Shown one piece after another: positions 9,779 through 18,517 of a stretch of 64,000 nucleotides of DNA. The DNA is from Shewanella eurypsychrophilus (GTDB taxonomy: Bacteria > Pseudomonadota > Gammaproteobacteria > Enterobacterales > Shewanellaceae), in contig NZ_CP045503.2 in assembly GCF_007004545.3 (NCBI RefSeq), forward strand, positions 2,450,501 to 2,514,500, read 5' to 3'. The position numbers and the translations under genes are program-made. Under the pieces are notes generated by a model. That model saw only the letters and a program-made list of their open reading frames with translations. It had not been told where the DNA came from and did not search any database. Within the stretch, counting starts at the first letter, position 1; the number at the start of each line of letters is the position of its first letter.

Positions 9779-11051
9779 TCCCCGCCTTCCTCTAATCCTG
9801 ATCGTCGATGATGAACCCAATAATTTACGAGTCTATGAGCGCATTCTAGCCCCCTTAAACTTAGAGTTTATGAAAGCAATGTCTGGCCATCAGGCATTGG
9901 CCATTGCTCACAAACATGATTTCTTTCTTATCTTAATGGATGTTCAGATGCCCGGTATGGATGGGTTCGAAGCGGCCTCGCTTATCTTAGAGCATCCGAA
10001 GACCTGCCATATCCCTGTCATCTTTATCACGGCCTTTGCCCGTGATGAGGCGTTCGAGTTCAAGGGGTATATCAGCGGTGCGGTAGATTATCTGGTGAAA
10101 CCTATTAATGAAGAGATCTTAAAGAGTAAAGTCGGGGTGTTTCTCGAGCTCTATAAAGAACGACTCAGGTTAGATAATGCCTATGAAACTAAGAAGAAAG
10201 CAGAGGAGGAGTTGAGGGTACACAAGGAAAATCTTGAAGTGTTAGTCAAAGACAGAACCAAGGAGTTACAGAAGTCGATGGAACACTTGATATCGGCTCA
10301 GGACAAGTTGGTCAAAGCTGAAAAAATGGCGTCATTAGGCCGTTTAGTTTCAGGGGTAGCCCATGAACTCAATACACCCATAGGAATTTGTGTTACCGCC
10401 GCTTCTTTTATGCAAGGGGAAACGGGTAAACTTAACCAAGAATTTATTGATGGCCGGCTCGAACAGGAGGACGTTTCAAGCTTTTTAGATTCAGCTATTC
10501 AGTCATCTGAGATGATTTTATCAAACCTCAATCGTGCATCTAAGCTAATAAAAGACTTTAAACTGGTGGCCGTGGATGTGTCATCAGAAGAGCTTACAAC
10601 ATTTAATCTGATGTCTCATGTCGATGACGGTATTACCGAAATATTACCTGAGTTAGATTTAACCCACCACCAACTGACGATTGCAGGCGATAAAGAACTG
10701 CGGGTGACAACCTACGCAGAAACTTTGAAACTGGTACTAAAAAACTTACTGCTTAATTCAATCACTCATGCCTTTGAACATGACACCGATGGACATATCT
10801 CAATCAATATCAGCAGTGCGGAGGACAAGGTTGTTGTAAGTTTCAAAGATGACGGTAAAGGCATGTCTGCAGAAACAGTGTCTATGGTCTTCGAACCTTT
10901 CTACACGACAAGGCGGGGTTCTGGAGGCAGCGGCTTGGGTTTATATATTGTGTTTAACCTAATAACACAAGTGCTAAAAGGCGATGTGCAGTGTACCAGT
11001 AAGCTAGATGAAGGCACTGAGTTTAAGATCACCTTCCCCGTTGAGAGATAG
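9771..11051 (+). CDS. Receiver-histidine kinase (REC-coiled coil-HisKA-HATPase)
   Basis: A 426-residue soluble protein with the receiver at its N-terminus (about residues 5-125; acceptor Asp in LMDVQMPGMDG, Lys in VKPIN), a coiled coil (about 130-185), a HisKA domain with HELNTP near residue 200, and HATPase (GLGLYIVFN near 395). It has no membrane segment and no further output domain. A kinase with a leading receiver can accept phosphate from an upstream hybrid kinase and change its own activity. It overlaps cheB by 8 nt and closes the signalling operon. Its final phosphate target cannot be read from the window. Confidence 0.9.
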   Translation: MNDPRLPLILIVDDEPNNLRVYERILAPLNLEFMKAMSGHQALAIAHKHDFFLILMDVQMPGMDGFEAASLILEHPKTCHIPVIFITAFARDEAFEFKGYISGAVDYLVKPINEEILKSKVGVFLELYKERLRLDNAYETKKKAEEELRVHKENLEVLVKDRTKELQKSMEHLISAQDKLVKAEKMASLGRLVSGVAHELNTPIGICVTAASFMQGETGKLNQEFIDGRLEQEDVSSFLDSAIQSSEMILSNLNRASKLIKDFKLVAVDVSSEELTTFNLMSHVDDGITEILPELDLTHHQLTIAGDKELRVTTYAETLKLVLKNLLLNSITHAFEHDTDGHISINISSAEDKVVVSFKDDGKGMSAETVSMVFEPFYTTRRGSGGSGLGLYIVFNLITQVLKGDVQCTSKLDEGTEFKITFPVER

Positions 11052-11092
11052 CGATCTATTTGGTCGTTGAAGCATTTTATATCATCGCTTTA

Positions 11093-11117
11093 AGCCCTCA
11101 TATTGTCACTGAGGGCT
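11093..11117 (+). terminator. Hairpin after the signalling operon
   Basis: Perfect 8-bp inverted repeat AGCCCTCA / TGAGGGCT with a 9-nt loop, 42 nt after the stop of the receiver-kinase. There is no clean T-run on either side, so termination efficiency is doubtful. Confidence 0.5.
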
Positions 11118-11140
11118 TGCAATCATGATCAAGTATGACC

Positions 11141-11215
11141 TAGTGCAACATGAATTAGTGCAACATGAATTAGTGCAACATGACTTAGCGCGACATGATT
11201 TAGTGCAACTTCATT
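11141..11215. repeat. 15-bp tandem repeat (5 units) spanning the ndh 3' end
   Basis: Five adjacent 15-nt units of the form tagtgcaacatgaat. Units 1-2 are identical, the third has one change, the fourth a few, and the fifth lies inside the ndh coding end. Read on the minus strand, each unit holds a stop codon in the ndh frame, at 11202, 11187, 11172, 11157 and 11142 (first bases). Confidence 0.9.
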
Positions 11216-12501
11216 CTTGGCCTGACGACCCGCATCAACTTTTCGGCTAACCAGAGCGCGATGGTCTTAAACGTTCCATGTATGGCTTTTTGATGCATAC
11301 GGTAGAGAGAGATATACACGAGGCGGGCGATTCTACCTTCAATAAACATACTGTTCTTGGTTAGATTCCCCATCAGGCTACCGACCGTGCTAAAACGAGA
11401 CAGGTTAACCAGTGAACCATGATCGACATAAGTGTATGATTCTAATGCTTCGCCCTTGAGTTCATGGAGAATGTTTTTCTCGACACATTGAGCCATCTGG
11501 TGAGCCGATTGTGCCCTGGGAGGCACAAAACTGCCATCGGCCTGCTGGCAAGCACAGCAATCACCAATCACATAGATTTCATCATTAGTTGTACTGAGTA
11601 AGTTAGCCTTTACCATGATCTGATTGGCGCGGTTTAACTCAAACAGTTCGATATCTTTGATAAAATCAGGCGCTTTTACGCCTGCGGCCCACAGCATCAA
11701 GTTCGCTTCAATTAATTCACCGTCGGCAGTGACGAAACCTGAGGGGGTTGCTTCACTTATACGGGTGTTTTCCATCACATTAACCCCAAGCTTACTCAAC
11801 TCGCGCCTTGCCGAAGTGGCTATGCGTTCGGGGAGTGCAGGAAGGATGCGGGGTCCGGCTTCAATTAAGTGAATATTGAGTTTATCTTTGGTCATTTTAC
11901 TCAGACCATAGATTTTCAATAGATCGGTTACATGGTATAGCTCGGCCGAAAGCTCAACCCCAGTTGCTCCACCTCCTACGATGGCGATGTTGAGTTCATT
12001 GATGGACTCAGATTGGTGCACACGGGTAAAACTGTCTAGTAGGGCGTGGTGAAAGCGGTTCGCTTGCTGGTGGGAATCAAGAAAAAAACAATGGTCCCTC
12101 ACACCAGGAGTATTGAAGTCATTACTGACGCTACCCACGGCGATAACTAATTTGTCATATTGGATTTGACGCTCTGGTAACAGCACCTTACCGGTATCAT
12201 CTGTGATTGGGGCGACTTTAATAAACTGCTTATCGGCGTCGAGATCGCAAAAAGTCCCGAGTTGAAACTGATAGCCATGTTTTGCCGCATGGGCAGAATA
12301 AACCACGCCATCGAGATCTGAATCGAGCGATCCTGTGGCCACTTCATGAAGTAGCGGCTTCCAGATATGAGTTCGATTTTTATCGACAAGCACTATCTGT
12401 GCGTTATTCTTTTTGCCAAGCTTATGGCCTAACTGAGTAGCAAGCTCTAAGCCACCTGCGCCCCCACCGACGATCACTATCTTTGGACATGATGACTTCA
12501 T
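11200..12501 (-). CDS. ndh: Type II NADH dehydrogenase
   Basis: A 433-residue flavoprotein that oxidises NADH and reduces quinone without pumping protons, bound peripherally to the cytoplasmic face of the inner membrane. Two dinucleotide-binding motifs are visible: IVGGGAGGLELA at the N-terminus for FAD, and IVGGGATGVELSAEL near residue 175 for NADH. IYVIGDC near residue 310 is the usual FAD-contact motif. The length matches the E. coli protein. It stands alone, convergent with the signalling operon. Its last codons are the first unit of a 15-bp tandem repeat that continues past the stop. Confidence 0.93.
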   Translation of the reverse strand: MKSSCPKIVIVGGGAGGLELATQLGHKLGKKNNAQIVLVDKNRTHIWKPLLHEVATGSLDSDLDGVVYSAHAAKHGYQFQLGTFCDLDADKQFIKVAPITDDTGKVLLPERQIQYDKLVIAVGSVSNDFNTPGVRDHCFFLDSHQQANRFHHALLDSFTRVHQSESINELNIAIVGGGATGVELSAELYHVTDLLKIYGLSKMTKDKLNIHLIEAGPRILPALPERIATSARRELSKLGVNVMENTRISEATPSGFVTADGELIEANLMLWAAGVKAPDFIKDIELFELNRANQIMVKANLLSTTNDEIYVIGDCCACQQADGSFVPPRAQSAHQMAQCVEKNILHELKGEALESYTYVDHGSLVNLSRFSTVGSLMGNLTKNSMFIEGRIARLVYISLYRMHQKAIHGTFKTIALWLAEKLMRVVRPRMKLH

Positions 12502-12776
12502 TATGCTTCCTTACTCGATTCATTGAACGGCTTTATATCAAAAGCTAAATTATTAAACGCTAACCCACTCCTAACATATTGTCGTAAACATCAGCTCAAG
12601 TCATGGTCATAAACTCTGTAATCAATTCGAAAGTCAGTTAAATATTCCGAAATCGTGTGAGCTTATGTAGAGATATAAATGAATGATAGGGAGACCAATT
12701 TACGACTGTTGAGCGAAAAAGCTACTAAACAAAGCTTTTTCATGGCATGTTTTTTATTCAGGCAGCTGAAATGTAG

Positions 12777-13757
12777 GTGAACGTGCGCGTATTTGACTTT
12801 GATTTAAAAGCCTTACAAGTGTTTGTTATGACTGTTCAAACGGGCAATATGACTGAAACAGCAAGATGTCTAGGTTTGACGCAATCTTCGGTTTCCCAGA
12901 CACTAGCCGTGCTGGAAAAGTCGGTAAAGGCCCAGTTACTCGATCGCAGTGTCAGGCCCATCGGGGTGACCATCGCCGGTCGATATTTCTTCGACCAATC
13001 AACTCACCTCCTATCTCAAGCTGAACAAACTCAGAAGGTATTATCTCAAGGCTCGTTTGAGCAACTTCACCTAGTGCGTATCGCTTTGGTTGATTCACTG
13101 GCTACGGCATTGGGTAAACCTTTGATTGAGGCCGTAAAAAAACGCACCGAGAATTGGACATTAACCACTGGGCGCTCACACATGCATGCCGATGCGCTGA
13201 TTTCCAGGCGGGTCGATATCATCATTTCAGATGATGCCCTTGCAGATAATCCTGATATCTGTAGATACCCCATTCTTTCAGAGCCTTTTGTACTGGTTGT
13301 GCCTAAGCATTATAAAATGAGCGGCGAAGACGAAATTAACTTGTTGCATTTAAAGCAACTAGAGGCAGAACTCGATTTTGTCCGCTATAGCCAAGACTCC
13401 CTCATTGGCACGGAAATAGAGCGCTATCTACGACGTCTGGGTATCGATACTAATACACGGCTGCAACTGGATAATACCTTTGCAGTCTTATCTATGGTTG
13501 CCGCAGGCATTGGGTGGACGATCACCACGCCGCTTTGTCTATATCAAAGTGGGATTGGACTCGATCAAGTCAATTGTCTTCCTTTGCCAATAAAGATGCC
13601 ACTACAGCGCCAATTGACCTTAGTGTGCCGACGTCATGAGTTGGGCGATTTGCCGATGCAGATGGCAAAAGATAGTTGCGACATCATGAAGCAAACTTTT
13701 GTCACTGAATATAGACAAACGCAGCCTTGGTTAGAGGCTGCCATTAACGTCGGCTAG
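12777..13757 (+). CDS. LysR-family transcriptional regulator
   Basis: A 326-residue regulator with an N-terminal winged helix-turn-helix (about residues 8-65: LKALQVFV, then TETARCLGLTQSSVSQTLAVLEK) and a substrate-binding-protein-like effector domain (about 95-300). The start is GTG at 12777; a second GTG two codons on (12783) is possible. It precedes the permease gene on the same strand by 180 nt. It is the only transcription factor near the amine catabolic cluster and the obvious candidate to control it. The effector is unknown; ethanolamine or a glutamylated intermediate would fit. Confidence 0.9.
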   Translation: MNVRVFDFDLKALQVFVMTVQTGNMTETARCLGLTQSSVSQTLAVLEKSVKAQLLDRSVRPIGVTIAGRYFFDQSTHLLSQAEQTQKVLSQGSFEQLHLVRIALVDSLATALGKPLIEAVKKRTENWTLTTGRSHMHADALISRRVDIIISDDALADNPDICRYPILSEPFVLVVPKHYKMSGEDEINLLHLKQLEAELDFVRYSQDSLIGTEIERYLRRLGIDTNTRLQLDNTFAVLSMVAAGIGWTITTPLCLYQSGIGLDQVNCLPLPIKMPLQRQLTLVCRRHELGDLPMQMAKDSCDIMKQTFVTEYRQTQPWLEAAINVG

Positions 13758-13936
13758 ATGGATCACATAGAGCATGTTAAATCGTTAAATCATTTTTAGT
13801 ATAAGAAATATTAATACTAGATAGTTAGTAAAAATGATTGTTGTTGTCGTACTGGCTGGAGGCCATTAGGTTTGATAAACACATATTTATGGTGTTTATT
13901 CGGGCCATTTCGCAAACCAAGATAAAGGGAAGTGTC

Positions 13937-15397
13937 ATGTCACAAGAGTCAAAGCGTCAAGGATTAGATCAATCCAAAGTATCGAGCATCGAGAGTCACG
14001 CTGTTTCCGATGAATATATGAGCAAGAGACAGCTTAAACGAGGCGTTGCAGGCTGGGTTGTACTGGCAAGTCTGGGTGTCTCTTATGTTATTTCTGGGGA
14101 CTTCGCGGGTTGGAATTTTGGTTTAGCCTTGGGTGGTTTTGGTGGCATGTTCATTGCGACCTTAGTCATGGGACTGATGTACATCTGCTTAGTGTTAAGT
14201 CTGGCAGAAATGTCCTCCTCGATGCCAACGGCTGGAGGTGGCTACAGTTTTGCTCGTCGAGCCATGGGGCCTTGGGGAGGGTTTCTCACTGGCACTGCAA
14301 TATTACTCGAATATGCCATTGCCCCCGCGGCTATTGCGATATTTATCGGCAGTTATGTCAATGAACTCATAGGTATCGATGGTCCCATAGTCTATGGCGC
14401 CTTCTACCTGACTTTTGTTGGACTGCATCTGTGGGGCGCAACGCAAGCATTAAGGATCATGATGGGGATCACCTTACTCGCGGTGATTGCGATTGGGGTG
14501 TTTGCTTTCGGCATGATCCCGCACTTCTCCGTCGATAATCTTTTCGATATCGCGGCTAACCCTGATGTGGCTGGTTCCAGCAGCTTCTTACCTGAAGGTT
14601 ATATGGGAATTTGGGCTGCTCTACCTTTTGCCATGTGGTTATTTCTTGCGGTAGAAGGGGTGCCCTTGGCTGCTGAAGAAGCAAGGGATCCCGCTAAAGA
14701 TATGCCAAAAGGGATCATCGCTTCCATGTTGGTGTTAATTGTTTTTGCTGCGCTGGTGTTACTGCTTGTCCCTGGTGGAGCAGGGGCTGAAGCCATGAAA
14801 GAGCACGGTGCGCCTCTCGTTGGCGCCTTACAATCCATCTATGGTATTGACTCTTTCGCCGCAAAATTTGTCAACATAGTGGGGCTATTTGGTCTGATCG
14901 CTAGCTTTTTCTCGATTATCTATGCGTATTCTCGTCAAGTGTTCGCCTTATCCAGAGCGGGGTATATTCCTCGCTTTCTCTCTTTGTCCGGAGAGCGAAA
15001 AGTCCCTGTTTGGGCATTAATTGTCCCTGGAGTGATTGGCTTTCTCCTGTCATTAACCGGTGAAGGCGATCTGATGATCACTATGGCGGTATTTGGTGCC
15101 ACCATCTCCTACGCCATGATGAGCCTGTCTCATATTATTCTGCGTAAGAAAGAGCCCGAACTCGAGCGTCCTTACAAGACGCCTGGTGGCATTATTACTT
15201 CAGGGATAGCCCTGGTGCTTTCTTTAGTCGCTCTGGCATCAACCTTTGTTGTCAGTATTCAGGCCGCGGCATGGTCTGCGCTTTTTTACCTGATAATGGT
15301 GACCTACTTTGTCCTCTATAGTCGTCATCGATTAGTGGCATCAGCGCCCGAGGAGGAGTTTGACATGATAGCGTCGGCAGAATCTGAGTTGAACTAA
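13937..15397 (+). CDS. eat: APC-family amino acid/amine permease, ethanolamine permease type
   Basis: A 486-residue inner-membrane transporter of the amino acid-polyamine-organocation family with about 12 hydrophobic segments. The N-terminal region SYVISGDFAGWNFGLA followed by PTAGGGYSFARRAMGPW is typical of the ethanolamine permease (Eat) subfamily. The ATG at 13937 is preceded by AAAGGGAAG. An in-frame reading back to 13838 adds 33 non-conserved residues and is unlikely. It heads a run of five same-strand genes for ligase, aldehyde dehydrogenase, alcohol dehydrogenase and amidotransferase, and would supply their substrate. The subfamily assignment is from memory of motifs; another small amine remains possible. 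Confidence 0.8.
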   Translation: MSQESKRQGLDQSKVSSIESHAVSDEYMSKRQLKRGVAGWVVLASLGVSYVISGDFAGWNFGLALGGFGGMFIATLVMGLMYICLVLSLAEMSSSMPTAGGGYSFARRAMGPWGGFLTGTAILLEYAIAPAAIAIFIGSYVNELIGIDGPIVYGAFYLTFVGLHLWGATQALRIMMGITLLAVIAIGVFAFGMIPHFSVDNLFDIAANPDVAGSSSFLPEGYMGIWAALPFAMWLFLAVEGVPLAAEEARDPAKDMPKGIIASMLVLIVFAALVLLLVPGGAGAEAMKEHGAPLVGALQSIYGIDSFAAKFVNIVGLFGLIASFFSIIYAYSRQVFALSRAGYIPRFLSLSGERKVPVWALIVPGVIGFLLSLTGEGDLMITMAVFGATISYAMMSLSHIILRKKEPELERPYKTPGGIITSGIALVLSLVALASTFVVSIQAAAWSALFYLIMVTYFVLYSRHRLVASAPEEEFDMIASAESELN

Positions 15398-15403
15398 TCC
15401 TAT

Positions 15404-15433
15404 AGGGGGAGGGAGTGCTGCCCCCTTGTTTTT
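15404..15433 (+). terminator. Rho-independent terminator or attenuator after the permease gene
   Basis: AGGGGG / CCCCCT stem (15404-15409 and 15421-15426) followed by TTGTTTTT. It lies 7 nt after the permease stop and 118 nt before the ligase gene, so transport and catabolic genes may be expressed at different levels. Confidence 0.65.
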
Positions 15434-15543
15434 ATGACTAATATTAAGTTATCAGCCGGATACAGAAGATCAGTAATTAAGGCGTGAGTCAGTATTTATA
15501 CTTATGCGCTTGTCAGGTGCGCTAGACAATAATAAAAGGGATC

Positions 15544-16929
15544 ATGACTATGAGTACGGGAATGCAAGCAAGGGAAGTAAAGAATGTCGCTGATGCCAAG
15601 GCCATAATCGAAGAGCGAGGATTGAGTCATATCAAAGTAGGGGTGTTTGATAATGATGGTGTCATGCGTGGTAAATATATGTCTAAATCTAAGTTCTTCT
15701 CTTCATTAGAGAAAGGTTTTGCATTTTGTGATGTGGTCCTTGGTTGGGACATGAAAGATCAGCTTTATGACAATGCAAAGTACACCGGATGGCACACCGG
15801 CTATCCGGATGCACCAGTGAGAATTTTGCCCCAGACCTGTCGTGATGTGGTCGATGAGCCAGGCATGCTGCTGTTTATCGCCGAGTTTGCTGAGGAAGCT
15901 GAAGTTGTTTGTCCACGAGGTACTTTGAGGCGGGTGATTGAAAAAGCAGACAAAATGGGCCTCAAAGCGTTCGGAGCGCTTGAATATGAGTTCTTTCTTT
16001 TTAATGAGACTCCTCATTCAATTCGTGAGAAAAACTACCGTAATTTAGAAACCGTGACACCGGATTGGTTTGGTTATTCGATGATCCGAAATTCGGTGCA
16101 TTCGGACTTGTATGAGGCGATTCTTGGGATGGGGGAAACCATGGATTTCCCCATTGAAGGTATACATTCAGAGACGGGGCCGGGGGTTATTGAGGCCGCA
16201 ATTGCTGTAGATGGCGTTGAGGCTGCAGCCGATAAAGGTGCGCTATTTAAGACCTATATGAAGGTATTGGCACAGAAAAGGGGCTTGATGGCCACTTTTA
16301 TGGCGAAATGGTCCGGTGATTATCCGGGGCAGAGCGGTCATATTCATCTCTCACTGCAGGATATAAATGGTCAGTCAGTATTTTTCGACCCCAGTCAGCC
16401 CCACAATATGAGTAAACTACAGCGTCATTTCCTCGCCGGACAACAGCAGTTGATGCCGGAGTTTCTGTGCATGATAGCCCCAACTATCAACAGTTATTCA
16501 CGTATGGTTCCCGGATTTTGGGCGCCGACCGATGCCACCTGGGGCGTCGAAAATCGCACCACGGCACTCAGAGTTATCCCTGGCAGCGCCAAGTCTCAGC
16601 GAATTGAATATCGATTGGGCGCCGCTGACGCTAATCCATACCTTGCTTTAGCCGCCGCGCTGGCCAGTGGCTTATACGGCATAGAGCATCAACTCGAACC
16701 TCAAGCTCAAGTCAAAGGTAATGCCTATGAACAGCAACATGATGCCTCTCTTGCACTCCCTGGTACCCTTTGGGATGCCGCGCAACGATTCAAACAATCC
16801 AAGGCGGCGAAAGAGTGTTTTGGTGAGCAGTTTGTCGAGCATTTCGCCATTAGTCGTGAATGGGAGGAGCGAGAGTTCAGGAAGCATGTCAGTGACTGGG
16901 AGATGGAGCGGTATTTTGAGATCATCTAA
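15544..16929 (+). CDS. Glutamine synthetase-like gamma-glutamyl-amine ligase
   Basis: A 461-residue member of the glutamine synthetase superfamily. Such PuuA/GlnA4-like enzymes ligate glutamate to an amine using ATP. Seen: N-terminal beta-grasp region with FDNDGVMRGKYM, the glutamate/metal motif EYEFFLF (about residue 145), the GHIHLS histidine motif (about 265), and the ENRTTALRV and RIEYRLGAADANPYLA stretches near 345-380. Length and the order of motifs are those of a full enzyme. Given the permease and the alcohol plus aldehyde dehydrogenases behind it, ethanolamine is the most coherent substrate, as proposed for Streptomyces GlnA4. Putrescine or another amine cannot be excluded. An ATG at 15550 is an alternative start. 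Confidence 0.82.
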   Translation: MTMSTGMQAREVKNVADAKAIIEERGLSHIKVGVFDNDGVMRGKYMSKSKFFSSLEKGFAFCDVVLGWDMKDQLYDNAKYTGWHTGYPDAPVRILPQTCRDVVDEPGMLLFIAEFAEEAEVVCPRGTLRRVIEKADKMGLKAFGALEYEFFLFNETPHSIREKNYRNLETVTPDWFGYSMIRNSVHSDLYEAILGMGETMDFPIEGIHSETGPGVIEAAIAVDGVEAAADKGALFKTYMKVLAQKRGLMATFMAKWSGDYPGQSGHIHLSLQDINGQSVFFDPSQPHNMSKLQRHFLAGQQQLMPEFLCMIAPTINSYSRMVPGFWAPTDATWGVENRTTALRVIPGSAKSQRIEYRLGAADANPYLALAAALASGLYGIEHQLEPQAQVKGNAYEQQHDASLALPGTLWDAAQRFKQSKAAKECFGEQFVEHFAISREWEEREFRKHVSDWEMERYFEII

Positions 16930-17018
16930 TCGCTCAGGCATTTAATCTTGATTGGCTAATGAGTTACGTCAGTGGTGTTAAGCATTTTTTGTACTTTTTA
17001 ATGGGAGCTCAGTGCTAA

Positions 17019-18464
17019 ATGAACATGTCACAGCAAGAAAAAATATCAGATGACGTCAGTGAAGCCGCTAAGGTTCAACAGACTGTCTCCCCCATAGATG
17101 GCAGCGTCTATTTGACCCGAACGCTAGCCGATAAGCAGCAAGTGGATACCTGTGTGAAACTGGCATCTCAGGCATTTAATGGCTCAGCAAAGAGTTGGAA
17201 GTTGACTTCGTTGGCGACCCGCAAATCCCTTTGTCAGGCAGCTGTTGATATTTTACTGAGTCATAAAGAGGAGATAGCCCAAGAGCTAAGCTGGATGATG
17301 GGCCGACCTATACGCTATGGTGCTGGCGAGCTCGCCGGCGTAGCTGAGCGCAGTGAGTACATGATAAGCGTGTGTGAACAAGCTCTGGCAGACATTGAAT
17401 GTGCAGAAAAACCGGGTTTTACACGCTTTATAAAACGTGAAGCCTTAGGGGTTGTGCTAGTGATAGCACCATGGAATTACCCCTATTTAACCGCGATCAA
17501 TGCCATCATCCCTGCGCTACTGGCTGGCAATTGTGTGATTTTAAAGCATTCAGCTCAAACACCTCTGTGTGCAGAGCGACTGTTTGATGCGTTCACTAAA
17601 GCCGGTTTACCACGGGGTGTATTTCAGTATTTACATATGGATCATCAAGATACCGCAGCACTGATTGCTAACGAACAGATAGCCTATGTGGCGTTTACGG
17701 GATCGGTATTTGGTGGTCAAATGGTAGAAAAGGCCGCTCAGGGGCGTTTTATCGGCGTTGGACTCGAGCTTGGTGGTAAAGATCCGGCTTACGTGCGTCA
17801 AGATGCCGATATTGAAAATGCCGTGTCAGCACTAGTGGATGGTGCATTTTTTAATTCTGGTCAGTCATGTTGCGGTATTGAACGCATCTATGTCCATCAG
17901 AGTGTCTATCATGAGTTTGTCACTCAAGCCGTGGCCTTAACCAAAGAGTATAAATTAGGCCGTTCAGATGATCATAAAGTGACATTAGGGCCTTTAGTTA
18001 AAGCGGCTGCGGCTGATTTTGTCCGTGGCCAAATAGCTGAAGCCGTCACTCAAGGCGCGGTTGCTCACATTGATGAAACCTTGTTTAATTTAAGTGAGCC
18101 TGGAACGGCATATCTTGCCCCACAGATTTTAACCAATGTGACCCATGATATGCGAGTCATGACTGAAGAGTCCTTTGGTCCTGTGGTCGGGATCATGAGT
18201 GTAACTGATGACACGCAGGCGCTTGAATTGATGAATGATAGTGAGTTTGGATTGACTGCCAGTATCTTCACTCGCGATATCAGTCAAGGAATCGCACTCG
18301 GTGAGCGGCTCGAGACTGGCACATTCTTCTTGAATCGTTGTGACTATTTAGACCCATCTCTTGCCTGGACAGGCGTTAAGCAGTCTGGTCGAGGCTGCAG
18401 TTTATCAACACTGGGTTTTGAGCCGTTAACCAGGCCTAAGTCATTCCATATCAAACATAATTAA
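17019..18464 (+). CDS. NAD(P)-dependent aldehyde dehydrogenase
   Basis: A 481-residue member of the aldehyde dehydrogenase superfamily, oxidising an aldehyde to the acid. Visible motifs: IAPWNYP (cofactor region, about residue 150), AFTGS (about 228), the catalytic glutamate in LELGGKDP, and the catalytic cysteine in NSGQSCCG (about residue 287). The FGPVVGI stretch near 387 is also conserved. In the cluster it would oxidise the gamma-glutamyl aldehyde made by the next enzyme to a gamma-glutamyl acid. Only 89 nt separate it from the ligase gene. Confidence 0.9.
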   Translation: MNMSQQEKISDDVSEAAKVQQTVSPIDGSVYLTRTLADKQQVDTCVKLASQAFNGSAKSWKLTSLATRKSLCQAAVDILLSHKEEIAQELSWMMGRPIRYGAGELAGVAERSEYMISVCEQALADIECAEKPGFTRFIKREALGVVLVIAPWNYPYLTAINAIIPALLAGNCVILKHSAQTPLCAERLFDAFTKAGLPRGVFQYLHMDHQDTAALIANEQIAYVAFTGSVFGGQMVEKAAQGRFIGVGLELGGKDPAYVRQDADIENAVSALVDGAFFNSGQSCCGIERIYVHQSVYHEFVTQAVALTKEYKLGRSDDHKVTLGPLVKAAAADFVRGQIAEAVTQGAVAHIDETLFNLSEPGTAYLAPQILTNVTHDMRVMTEESFGPVVGIMSVTDDTQALELMNDSEFGLTASIFTRDISQGIALGERLETGTFFLNRCDYLDPSLAWTGVKQSGRGCSLSTLGFEPLTRPKSFHIKHN

Positions 18465-18517
18465 CAAAGATTTGATGGCTCAGGGCGACTGAAACCGCAA
18501 TCGACAGGAATAATACA

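Noticed and set aside
13838..13936. N-terminal extension of the permease
   Set aside because: 33 non-conserved residues, no ribosome site; the ATG at 13937 has AAAGGGAAG in front and fits the family.
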